Notes: a model not told the origin generated them from the letters alone. Numbered from the stretch's first letter, positions 45,726 to 63,710 are shown. The stretch is 64,000 nucleotides of DNA from Cololabis saira (GCF_033807715.1 NC_084596.1:35302879-35366878), one strand, 5' to 3'. Numbers and translations are program-made.

Positions 45726-46860
45726 GGTTTATTTTGGGGTTGTTTGTTGGATCACATTGTCTACCGGCTCAATTCCTTCTATATGATGTGAAAGGCGACC
45801 GGAGGAAGTAAATAAATATTAAATTACTTTAATAATGAGCCATCAATGTTTGATGATTGACCTGAATTTAAATATGGAAATGCTTTAAGAACTGTCTGAT
45901 GCGTGAATGTCTTTGTACTAAGTGGTTCACTAAGCTCTGACTTGTCTTGAAGAACTGGGAGAAGCCAGGGAGGAATTGAATATAGTGGGACTGTGGGACC
46001 ATATTGTAAATGATTTAGTCCAGTAATTTGGGCTTTTGCTTGTTCAACCCACTTAAATCTCATCAAATCTGATAAATCAAACTCCCAGCAGTCTTTTGAA
46101 TTGCTCATATCGGGATGAAAACACCAGTATTTATTTAAATTTAAATTGAATTTTTCCCATCTGAACCTGAGTTACAGATTCTTTGAATGTGCACCACTAC
46201 AAATTGTATTTTATTTTATTTTACTAATATTTTGCTGATTTATTAAATTATCTAATATATATTTAAATTATACCATACTGATATTCATTTATTTACTTGA
46301 TTTTGATGATTTATTTTTATTAATTTATTATTATATTTTATTTGACTGTAATACTTTTATTTATATGTCATTTAAAGTTTATTCACATTTTTCACTTTTA
46401 AACATTAATTCTTTTACTTTATCAATGTAAATATTTTAGGTTTTCCAACTCTGTCATTGAATGGGACATGGGAAATGTAACTGTCTTCAGTTTTCTAAAC
46501 TGTGTTCAGATGTTACATGCCTTGAGAAACAGAAAACCTTTTTTTTTGGTTCATATTTTGAATCCCTGTTTTAATTCCTCTGTTAAGCATTTTGCTACTG
46601 ATATCGGGGGCTTTACATCTTTGTAAGCACAAAGGCCTGTCCATGTGATCCATGACTGAACCATAAGCATGTAGGAAAATCTAAAAGGATTTCAGGACAT
46701 CAATTGTATATTTTGTCAGTATGAGTAGTTACCAAATATCCCATTTGGTGTTTTTTTTTTTTATCATGTCAGTTTTTCTTTGTAAAAAATTCAGCAAGTT
46801 AAATACATTTTTATGCCATAAAATGGGGGAAGTGGAAATTTTGTCAAAAGGTGTAGCTTA
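45726..46860. other. AT-rich spacer upstream of psmb11
   Basis: Very AT-rich sequence (long T/A runs at 46200-46420). I see no exon or recognisable repeat here. Confidence 0.4.
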
Positions 46861-46879
46861 CTCTCACTCAGCAAAGAAT

Positions 46880-47050
46880 ATAGCGTTTGCAGAAAGTGGC
46901 TTCTCTGCATATCAGATTCAAAGCGTGCAGATTCCACTATCACTTTCTTGGACCTAAATAAGCTTGGAAATGCTTGTGCATGTTCATATTTCTGCAAGGT
47001 GTCATATCTACAGGAGCTATAAAAGGGGTAAAAGCTCAGAGTGCAGCGCA
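46880..47050 (+). promoter_or_regulatory. psmb11 core promoter with TATA box
   Basis: TATAAAAG lies at 47018-47025, placing the start site near 47050, about 175 bp before the ATG. Upstream, GCGT (ACGC on the other strand) occurs at 46883-46886 and 46923-46926 in otherwise CpG-poor sequence; ACGC is the core recognised by Foxn1, a known activator of Psmb11 in thymic epithelium. A TATA box fits a tissue-restricted gene. An acceptor-like CTTTTCAG at 47162-47169 leaves room for a 5' UTR intron. Confidence 0.5.
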
Positions 47051-47226
47051 GACACGTTACTAACAGCCTCTGGTTATTAATGCTGCAGCTTTGTTGGATT
47101 ATATTTTGAAATTGATGGGCTTTGTTTATTTTATTTTGTGCTTGATTACTTTTCTACTTGACTTTTCAGAGAGGAGATGTGATGACATTGTGACCAAGGA
47201 TTCTGTCTGTCTGAATCTACTCTATT

Positions 47227-48219
47227 ATGGCTCTGGAAGATATTTGTAGGTTCAAAGACAAGCCTCAGCAGGGCTTTCTTTTTTCAGCTTTGGAGGAAAC
47301 ATCCACATCTATCTACTTAACTGACTCTAACAGCCTCAAACGGAGAAGATGGGACACACCTGAAAAAAGCTCACCATTGCACTTTTTGATGCCACATTTG
47401 CCTCAAGCAGCCCCTCTAAACAGACCCACATCAGTGTCAGTACGCAGACCTTTCCCACTGACTCATGGTACAACCACCCTTGGGTTCATCTACCAAGGTG
47501 GAGTCATTGCAGCAGCGGACACCCGAGCCAGTGCTGGGGGGCTCGTGGCCTGTCCAGCCGTTCATAAGATCACTCCCATTCACTCCCATTTAGTGGTCAC
47601 CTCCTCGGGTAGTGGTGCAGACTGCATGCTGTGGGAGCGTATCCTCATCAGGGAGATCAGACTTTACCAACTGCGGCACGGGCGTCGCCTCTCAATACGG
47701 GCCACTGCTAAGCTTCTCTCATTTATGCTGCATCCCTTTAAAGGCACTGAAGTGTGTGTGGCACTCACTCTGTGTGGCTGGGACAAGGAAGAGGGTCCCG
47801 ATGACTGTGCAAAAAAATTGGAGGACACTTCTTGTATGACTGACGACGTCACTTTGGGAGTTATTACTAACCCAGATAGCACTTCAGCTGCAAATACATC
47901 ATCTCCTAACAATGGCCCAAAGATTATTTATGTATGCAGTGACGGAGCCCGTCTTCAAGGAGATGTGATGTCTGTGGGCTCAGGTTCTCCTTATGCGTAT
48001 GGGGTCCTGGATGTGGGTCTGCAGAAGAGCTTGAGTAAAGCAGAAGCCATTGCCTTGGCAAGAGAAGCAGTGTTCAGAGCAACTCACAGAGATGCCTACT
48101 CGGGGAACAACGTGGATCTTTTCCACATCACAGCTCAGGGATGGACCCAAAGACCAAGGGAGAACCTCAGGGAGGAATATTATAGAGACATGGAAAGCAA
48201 AGGCAGAATTTTTAAATAA
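47227..48219 (+). CDS. psmb11: Proteasome subunit beta5t (thymoproteasome), single exon
   Basis: Catalytic subunit that replaces beta5 in thymoproteasomes of cortical thymic epithelium, shaping peptides for positive selection of CD8 T cells. The intronless ORF has 330 residues: an 81-residue propeptide ending LTHG, then the mature chain from Thr82 (TTTLGFIYQGGVIAAADTRA). The proteasome catalytic set is intact: Thr1, Asp17 (precursor 98) and Lys33 (114). Position 45 is Ser, where psmb5 next door has Met, as expected for a beta5t S1 pocket. VGSGSPYAYGVLD and ATHRDAYSGN complete the fold. A segment of 46 residues (47788-47925) stands between CGWDK and IYVCSDGARLQGD, where beta5 has five. The ATG fits a full propeptide. 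The lack of introns agrees with origin from a psmb5-like gene by retroposition. Confidence 0.96.
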   Translation: MALEDICRFKDKPQQGFLFSALEETSTSIYLTDSNSLKRRRWDTPEKSSPLHFLMPHLPQAAPLNRPTSVSVRRPFPLTHGTTTLGFIYQGGVIAAADTRASAGGLVACPAVHKITPIHSHLVVTSSGSGADCMLWERILIREIRLYQLRHGRRLSIRATAKLLSFMLHPFKGTEVCVALTLCGWDKEEGPDDCAKKLEDTSCMTDDVTLGVITNPDSTSAANTSSPNNGPKIIYVCSDGARLQGDVMSVGSGSPYAYGVLDVGLQKSLSKAEAIALAREAVFRATHRDAYSGNNVDLFHITAQGWTQRPRENLREEYYRDMESKGRIFK

Positions 48220-48220
48220 A
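48215..48220 (+). terminator. psmb11 polyadenylation signal overlapping the stop codon
   Basis: AATAAA at 48215-48220 includes the TAA stop at 48217-48219. T-rich sequence follows at 48250-48300. No other AATAAA was seen before the palindromic element. Confidence 0.6.
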
Positions 48221-48352
48221 GCATGTCTGTGTTTTCACATGTTATTGTTCTTTATTAGATTTTTTTAAATTTTTTTCTTTTTTTTTCTTTTTTTTACAGT
48301 TTCTCAATAATTAAGCTGCACCACAATGGAAGGAAGCCTACGGAAGAGTATT

Positions 48353-48706
48353 AGGGCCATGCAGGAGAAAAAATATTTGAGAGGGGAAGATTTTTTTTTT
48401 ATTGTGCACTTTGAGAAAAAAGTCGCAATGTCGAGATTAATGTTGAAATACAATTTCAAGAATATAGTCGAAATTTCGACTTTTTTTCTCAACATTTCAA
48501 CTTTATTCACGAAATTTTGACTTTTTCTCAACTTTTCGACTTTTTTCTCGAAATTGTACTTCAACATTAATCTCGACATTTCAACTTTTTTCTCGACATT
48601 TCGACTTTTTTTTTTCGACATTTCGACTTTTTTCTCGAAGTGCATAATGAAAAAAAAATCTTTCTCCTCTAAAATATTATTTCTATTTTTTCTCCAGCCT
48701 GGCCCT
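48353..48706. mobile_element. Palindromic element between psmb11 and psmb5
   Basis: Left end AGGGCCATGCAGGAGAAAAA is mirrored by the right end (AGGGCCAGGCTGGAGAAAAA on the other strand). Inward, both arms carry AAAAAGTCG(A/C)AATGTCGAGA and GATTAATGTTGAA. The right arm has extra tandem copies of TCGACATTTCGACTTTTTTC. No clear target duplication. It ends about 160 bp before the psmb5 start codon. Confidence 0.7.
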
Positions 48707-48754
48707 GATATTCTTCAGTAGAAGCCGGTGTTGTGCATTAGCGTGTATTTAATA

Positions 48755-48864
48755 TTCCACTAGTCCTCCGCGGCCGCAGGGGGCGCTGTGTGTCTCCAGT
48801 CCTCCTCCCCGAGCGCTCCGTCTCTACACAGAGGAAGCTGCCGGCCGATCCGACTGCTCCAAAC
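48755..48864 (+). promoter_or_regulatory. psmb5 promoter / 5' UTR with CTCF-like motif
   Basis: A GC-rich 110-bp stretch before the psmb5 ATG. GCCGCAGGGGGCGCTG (core 48777-48787) matches the CTCF core at about 12 of 14 positions. No TATA box is seen, as usual for a housekeeping gene. Confidence 0.5.
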
Positions 48865-56256
<7,392 letters not shown>

Positions 56257-56352
56257 TCTCGAGTGGGAACGAAGGAGCAGGGTTGTTTTTTTGTTAGTTT
56301 TTTTTCTTAATATCCAGTATGATGTTCTGAAACGTCATTACGGTTGACACAA

Positions 56353-56358
56353 AATAAA
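56353..56358 (+). terminator. psmb5 polyadenylation signal
   Basis: AATAAA about 97 bp after the stop codon, giving a short 3' UTR. Confidence 0.7.
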
Positions 56359-58004
56359 AAGGACTCGCCTGCATATTGACTGCCAGTTGCATCACTTCTG
56401 TTACTTGTTACTAGCTTGAAGCTTTATATTGTAGATTTTGAACAATAGCAGCAAGCTCCACTCACCTTGCACAGAGTATGGTTTGAGGGGCGAGAGAAGA
56501 GGGGGGCGATGACTCGAACGTGCTTTAATACTGTGTGGGAGATGTGGTGGTGCTTGCCCTACATACATTTCATTCAGATCATACCCCTGGAAACTACAAC
56601 CAATCCCTCAATAAAACCTTTTGATCTTTTTTTTCCGTGTAAGTGTTTTTATTTTTTTCCAATTGCAATTCTTTCAACTTTGAGTCCACAGATGCCAGAA
56701 AATCAGCTCGCATTTGACACTTTACTATAAGCATGTTTTCTTTTAATGAAGTCAGTTTAACATCATTTGTTTCTCTGTCATCTGTTCTTCCAGCTGTTAG
56801 GATGCAGAGATGCGTCTAAAGCCCGTTTTGTTTCGTCTATATGTTCTGTACGTAATAGCAAGACGCTCCGACTAAATGGCGGTGTTTAATTGCATTGCAG
56901 CAGCCTCTAATTGTGCCTCCTGAGTTGTAACTGCGTGTTTTCGTCCCCCTCATTGATGATGCTTCCTTCCTCTGCTCACGTTGCACAAATGCATCTTTTA
57001 ATTGGAAGGGGAAAAAAATGTATTCTTTAATTCCTCCCTGACACACTTAGCTTCTCTGAGCGCGATGCTTTGTGCCACCACACCGGGGTGTTTTACAAGG
57101 TAACGACCTGCGCTGGCAGTGTGCGCCCCTCCACTGGGTTTTATGGGTTGGAATAAACACTAATAAAGGAGATGGGGGGGCGGGAGATGGCTAAAGCCAC
57201 TGCATTTTCACGGCGTGGTTAAAAACTAGTTTCACAGGTGACTAGTTGGCAGATGGAATAGAAATGGGATTTCGATAAATGGAAATGAGCGGTCTGGGAT
57301 GCTGCTTTGGGTAAATGAAGTGATGGGAAATGCAACATCGATAGAAGCTGAGGGAGAGACTGATCCCAGGGAGAGATGCTGAACAGTTACATATGTATAT
57401 GAAACCATCAAAGCTTTCGTGAGAAACTTGAGTTCATAGCTGGTCTAGGGAGGTAAGACATGGATTGAAGATCCTTTTGTCACATGCTTATGGCTGGAAA
57501 TAATAATATACAACACTGCTGTTTAAATATAGTGTGGGAAGGCTTTTCTTGTATTAATAAACAATAGTCGGCTTTTAGCGAGAGCAATTTTCGTCCATAA
57601 TTACTTCGTTACAGACCATTCAGGCAAAAGCGCAGTGGAACATGGAGATTTAAGACGGAAAATAATGCAGCAGTTGTACTACATATTAGACAAGCAGCCG
57701 GCATATTGCTCTGAAAAAGCTAAAGTAAGCTGCTCAATCGACTGAAAAAAGGTGCTGTAAGGGGAATGTGTGTGTATTTAAGCCTTTTCTCTGGGCATCA
57801 CGACTCCTCAGTTCTGCAGCTAGACTTGATTATGTTTTTATACTGAACCGACACTCACGGGCCACTTTAATGGGCTCACCTGGGATACCCTCGCCACTTT
57901 CAGGTGGACCTGAAAAAAGAGGCTGATGAGTGTTAAATAAGAAAAAGGTGTGCACACGGATGTGGAATATCAATTTGAATACTCCTACTATATAGTTGGA
58001 GCAG

Positions 58005-58080
58005 CTTTTCCTGTCCAGCTGAATAGGAACATCCCCAAAGCATGATGCTACCCCCACCGTGCTTCACCGTCGTTATGGCG
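58005..58080 (-). pseudogene. Tc1/mariner transposase remnant
   Basis: On the minus strand, AAGCACGGTGGGGGTAGCAT followed by CATGCTTTGGGGATG reads KHGGGSIMLWGC, the well-known segment of Tc1-type transposases. Nothing longer is open. It lies just left of the 58181-58612 inverted-repeat element. Confidence 0.65.
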
Positions 58081-58180
58081 ATTCTCTGTCGGCTTTGCTC
58101 AAACACACCTTTTAGAAAGAAATGCAGAGTTAAACCCTCGTCTCGTCAGACCTTTGAACGGGTCGGGTCGCTTTTCAGAA

Positions 58181-58612
58181 GCCGGTGTTCTGAGATTTCT
58201 TCCTAGCTAAAATTTTTTCCTACCGTAGCGAAAAATTATAATAAATAAAATCAATCAAACCTTCTTGCTGGATGCTGCAGTTAACTGTCCATTTCCTGCT
58301 CTACCTGTTGATTTCCATCACTGCTTTTGGCACAAAACTGAATAACTTTTCCAGCTGTTTAATACAGCTGGAAAAGCACATTCACTCACGCACAGGCATA
58401 AAGACATGCATTTGATTTGTCCCTCAAACGTATATGCATTAAATACTGTCCATACAAAGTATTAAAATACAAGAAATTAACCTTTTCTCTTCCGCGGCGA
58501 TCAGGTAGCAGGATATTATGGCCTTCTGAAGTCTGAAGTTGCTGCTATACGCATGCGCAGTCAACACGAGTAGGAAAAATGTATGGGTAGGAAGAAATCT
58601 CAGAACACCGGC
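58181..58612. mobile_element. Short element with perfect 25-bp inverted ends
   Basis: The 25 bases at 58181-58205 (GCCGGTGTTCTGAGATTTCT + TCCTA) recur as their exact reverse complement at 58588-58612. The interior is AT-rich without coding capacity. No target duplication was recognised. Confidence 0.75.
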
Positions 58613-60705
58613 AGTCTCATAAACATGTCCACTTATTGATTTTTCTTGTTTCAGCTGTGCTCTGCGTGTGGTCGCTTTGTTTGAAAACATTTCAGTCATG
58701 ACACCTCAAAGGAGGAATCTCGCAGATTTTGATCCATGCAAGTGATTCTTAACATTATGAGCTCAGTTAACATTTACCTGTGTGTCTGCGTGTGAATCCG
58801 TGAAGGCTGAACTACTTGAAGGACTCTCACACATGAGTGCAACACCCTTAGAAAAGTGTTTGATAAACCTGCGGCACTTGTTGTTGTTCCTGTCTGCACT
58901 CCTGGCGTGTGTGGTCATGTATCGCTGAAACACCCCTCACCTTTTCGTTGGAGCGTGTGTGTGACCTTGCCTTTTAACCAGCAGTAAGTGTTTTGGGTCA
59001 GGAGATGGCAGATTGTAGGTTGTCAACAGGTATTTTCAAATTGGCTGCTATTATCGGCGCCAGCTTTCAGAATAACCTCCGAAAGCTTTATGCTCGGAGA
59101 AAGATGGCGAGAAGCTGAGAAGGCGGGTATAAAAAAAAAAAAATATGAAGAAAATAGACTTTTTTTTTTTCTGTTTTTTTGCTCAAATTTGACTCAAATC
59201 CACGAAAAAGACCAGCTGGCGTTCCTGGAAGTTGCCAAGATTATGATTTTCACACCTTCAGAAAATCACCCCTGTGCCCACATGATGCCATCTGTCAGGC
59301 GGCCGTGTATGATGATTTCATTCCCGGACACCTGATCATATCTGAACACAGTCGTAACCAGCCTCTGATAGCCTTCGCGAGCAGTATTCGCCATGATTTG
59401 GGATTTTTTAAGTTGGATCTCCAAAAGAGAGAAAAAAGACAAAGAGCCCTCTCTGCGGGAGTGCAGGAATGATGATTGAGGATCTCACAGCTGTTGTTTA
59501 TTCCTGTCGATGCGCCATCCCAACAGAAAGACAAATGAGATATATCTGGCTTTGGTAAATGACTCCCGGCTGACTGTCTTGTGTCCAACGCAAGGGCTCT
59601 CCGGTTGTCTTGTAATCAGTACCCCCCCCCCCCCCAAAGTCCTTCAATGAGTGCCAATTCGGACAAACAAGGCTGGGCATGGAGATAATTGTGTTTGTGG
59701 TCTGTGAGCTTCCCTTTCCTCCCCGGCGTGAGAGGCAGCCGCCGCCTCGTCCCCGGTTTTGAGAGGTGCTGTTTCTCATCCCTTTGCGATGACAGCCACG
59801 CGCTTGTCATTCCCGCCGCGTGCCTGCCATAGCCACCTCGCTCAAATCCAGGCTGTTCTTTTTTTCCTTCCCCCCCCTCCTCCCCTTTGCCATGTTTTCT
59901 CTGGCAATTGCTTTTATTTTTGTCTTCCTTTGACTCGATTAATTCGGCGACATGAACGAGTGTGGCCGAGCAAAGTAAACAGCGCGGCCCTTGAGTTCTG
60001 TCCAATCTGAGTCAGAGCTTGTCCGTTTTCCCAGCAGGCTCTTAAGAGCTTCTGCCAACACCTTCTACTGCTACTGCTACTGCCGATGATGATGATGAGG
60101 ATGATGGTGAGGATGAGGAGGATTACAGCCCTCCAGAACGGGTTGCAGAAGTCTGTCTTGAGGAGGCCCGGAGCAGCGGGCTGTTTATCCCTTGTCATGA
60201 CACCTGACTGTATAAATGGGGCCTGTCTGTTTGCTTTATCGTCAACAGCACCAGGCCTTGCCTCCCAGGCAGTGCGGGGACGGGGTCAGGGATACAGCAG
60301 CTAAAGACATGGCAGCAAGAGCGATGGCGGCTGCCACGGTCACACTACTTTCTCCCATGTGGCTCCTGGCTTTGTCTCTCCCTCTCTTTTTCTTATTGCA
60401 GTCTGTCCTTTAGCGCGCGGAGACGGAGTCCCTCGGGGCAGTGGAAAGTGAATTGCGGATCATGTTGTTTCACAGTATCATTGTTTGTTTGTCCCGTCCC
60501 CCCCCTATCCCCCACACCCCTGCCTTCTTGCTGTTTTAGTGGCAGTTCAGTTCTGGTAATGTGAACACTTATTTGTTTAGGTGACATGCCATTACAGGTC
60601 GCTGTGGGTTTTTCTTTTGTATTGACCGACCATCTAAAGCTGTCGGCACGCTAGGCCGTGCATTGCTCTTGGAAGCTTGTTTTTTTTGTATTTGAAGCTC
60701 AAAAC

Positions 60706-61294
60706 TGTCTAGGCTCTCTCTTCAAAGTAATCTCATTCCGATTAAGAGCCGAGGGTAGACAAAAAATTAGATTAGAAGTTAAATACAATACACATGTTTT
60801 TGTTGGAGAGGAGATGGGGGGAAGGTGACACCTTAAGGTGATTTCCCCTTGATCTGGCTCTTCTAATGAAGTTAAATACAAATACACATTGTTGAAGAGG
60901 AGACGGGGGAAAGGTGACACCTTAAGGCGATTTCTCCTTGATCTGGCTCTCCTAATGAAATTAATTTGCAATACACATGCCATGGGGGAATAAGCAGACG
61001 CTTAGCTGTGGGGAGTCTCACCTGTGAGCTAGGCTTGACACCCCAGGAAGTGACACGTCTCTTAGGCTCAACCAATGAAAATCATTTGCAAAGAACACCC
61101 TCCTTTTCAGTATAAAAAAGATTGGATCGATGACCCCCGTGTGCACTTCTCTCGTACCCACGCGGTCTGACAGAAGTGTACCTCCGGCCGGAGACAAATG
61201 TACCTCCAGCCGGAAAAAACCTTGTGCTTGACATCATTAAAAGTTGTATTAACCTGTGATTCCATTCCACTAGTCTTTCTTGGTTCTCCAGACA
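60706..61294 (+). mobile_element. Candidate solo LTR of an endogenous retrovirus-like element
   Basis: The stretch opens TGTCT and closes AGACA, inverted as in retroviral LTRs. In the expected order it has U3 with two 90-bp tandem repeats (60771-60863, 60864-60953) and a third diverged start, a CCAAT box (about 61070), a TATA box (TATAAAAAA, 61111), and an ATTAAA polyadenylation signal (61236-61241). AAAC precedes it and AAAC follows at 61294-61297, overlapping its last base. No primer-binding site or gag/pol/env text follows, so this is a lone LTR. Confidence 0.6.
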
Positions 61295-62962
61295 AACGAA
61301 CACATATCTTTCATATTTATGATTGAAAATAGTGGCTGTATTTCTAAAAAAATCATTCTCAAGTTCAGGTTAAGTGTGAATTTCTGTGCTTTTTGCGATT
61401 CTGACAGAAGAGTACAGCCCTGCAGCGTGTCTTTTTATTGGTTTGAAGTGACACTCAGAGCTACGGGCTTTCTGACAGATCAGGCCGCCCAATCGGAAGA
61501 TCCATCTCAAGAGGAACGACTCTGCCAAGTTGGAAGCGCTCATCTCTTTTATTCCCCTCTCCTTCCCCCCTCCATCCATCCATCCATCCCTTTATTTTCC
61601 CTCTACAGTTTGACTCGATTCCCCCCCTGCAGCGCCCTCGGCCCATCGCCAGCTTCCCTCCGGCCTCGTCCCGCCCTGATCTGCGCGCCGCGTTTCTCTC
61701 CCTCCGCCAAAACCGTCGGGGGAAATGGAGGAATTAATTACCCACCCCAGAGCTCGTTACCCAGACTCAGCTCTTTCAGCTTCCTGGCTCTCTCCGCTGA
61801 ATGCGGTGGAAATTCAGCCCTGGACTGTGGGGGTAATAACAGAGGCTGCCCATCCAAGGGGACAAGTGCCCGCTGATAAATGATTCGCCGGAAAAGGACT
61901 TTGAAGGGGCCCTCGGAGTGACTTCCAGCTGATTGACACCCAGCTTTGGCACCAGAATTACGGTGCGAGAGGAGTAATTGATGACTTTTCACTTCCGGAG
62001 CTTAGACAAATGCCAGAAATGAGTAACGACCCCTTGCAGTTTCGGCTTTCTCGATTGCAAACAGCAGCCCAGGTTGTCAGAGCTATGGATACGACAGAAT
62101 TGATAGTGTGACGAGAAGGAGAGGCTAATGGACTAAAACGCGCAAATGGCAGTTTAATTAAATATCAGAACGCAACTGTGAACAACATTTTAACGTTAGA
62201 GACATCCTCTGTGATCAATACTGTTCCTGTGTGGTGGAGTAACAGTAAAAACAAACGCTTTTTTTTTCTTTTTTCTGCCAGCTGTCTCCTACTTAATATT
62301 CCCCACTATCTTGTAATCCTTTCTTGTCACTGCTCTTTTGTGTGGTAGTTCTCCCTCCGAGCTTAAATGCTGAGTGCCCAGCAGTTGTCCTCCTTTGTGT
62401 GTTGTTCAGCCTCTGATGTTTTTTTTTTCTCTGCTCTGTGAAGAGAAAAACACAGAAATGTTTATTTGCTGAGCCACCATCTCTCTTCATCCCTCTGCCC
62501 ATCGCTGCGGCCAAAAGTCCAACGACAGCATCTCTCTCTCTGTTAGCAGCTTTTATGGAGAGACCCAACCTGGGACGTAGATTTATGACTCCTTAAAGAT
62601 CTCGGAGAACCATAATTACCTCGGCAGGTCTCTAGGTCCTGCGAGTGCAGGAGGTTTGAAGTTCTGCTGTATATCTTCCAAACTATATTGACGAGAACAC
62701 AATAAAAACTGAACCACATTCACCACATTCTCGATATTTCATCTGACGATGCATATGAAAAGTTTCTAAAAGAAATTTGATTGCAGAATCGATTTTTCTA
62801 AAACTACACAACAATCAACAATCACACATTTTGGCACGGTCCAAAGACACCCGTGGGCCTGGACCTTGTGATGGAGTAATCCAGGTAATAAAACGTAAAA
62901 TACAATCGTCATGAAGTTGTTCGTAACAGCTAACCTTATGAAATTTCATCCAATAAAGGGGC
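61295..62962. other. Intergenic stretch, nothing identified
   Basis: A C/T-rich part (61540-61860) leaves long but low-complexity open frames; I see no domain, splice-bounded exon or repeat ends. Confidence 0.4.
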
Positions 62963-62970
62963 CCTATGAC

Positions 62971-63710
62971 CAGGGGCGAAAATCCCGGGGGGGACAGGGG
63001 GGACAAGTCCCCCCCATTAGTAAAGCTGTCCCCCCCTAGAATAATTTGAGACAGAATTAATAATTTTGGAACAATGCAGTGGTATTTAGTAGTGATGCAC
63101 CAAAATGAAAATTTGTGGCCGAAACCGAAATCGAAAATAATAATAAACAGTAAAATCTCATTACACTTAAAACAAGACTCATCACTGGAAAAATAACTTG
63201 TTATTTGACAATTTTCACCTGTTTCAAGTAAATTTTCACTTGAAATAATTAGAAAAATCTGCCAGTGCGACAAGATTTATCTTATAAGCAAAACAATCTT
63301 GTTCCACTGGCAGATTTTTCTACTTATTTTAAGTGAAAATCTACTTGAAACAAGTGAAAATTGTTGTTTTTTTCCAGTGATGAGTCTTGTTTTAAGTGTA
63401 ATGAGATTTTTTTTAAACTAAAAATGAGACATTTTAACTAGAAATAAGACAAATATTCTTGTTAAGATTTTGGGTTTTTGCAGTGTATTATGTCAGATGT
63501 GCTGTATTATTGCCACCTTCCACCTAATACCATTGTTTTGTATTACTCTAAGAAAGGTCTTCTGCCTGTTTGCGAGATAGAGTTGAAAATGTCAAAATGC
63601 TGTATTAAAGGAAGGCTAAAACTTTTATTCCTTGTCCCCCCCTGGATTTATTCTCTAAAATCTTACTGTTTATTGTCCCCCCCAACTATGAAACAGGATT
63701 TTCGCCCGTG
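62971..63710. mobile_element. hAT-like MITE, CAGGGGCGAAAATCC ends, 740 bp
   Basis: Left end CAGGGGCGAAAATCCCG is mirrored by GGATTTTCGCCCGTG. A perfect 8-bp duplication CCTATGAC lies at 62963-62970 and 63711-63718. The middle (about 63136-63487) is the same palindromic module found in copies A and B near prmt5, in inverted orientation. Confidence 0.9.

Larger units (their letters stand above)
56400..60700. other. Gene-free stretch downstream of psmb5
   Basis: No frame here shows a known family except a short transposase remnant near 58020. Open frames such as 60216-60413 (ending in a hydrophobic run, then stop) or 59616-60005 have no recognisable domain or conserved splice context. The sequence is moderately GC-rich and mostly not repeated within the window. 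Confidence 0.45.

Noticed and set aside
60216..60413. Frame ending in a signal-peptide-like hydrophobic run
   Set aside because: It stops right after the run and no downstream exon could be joined; not enough to call a gene.
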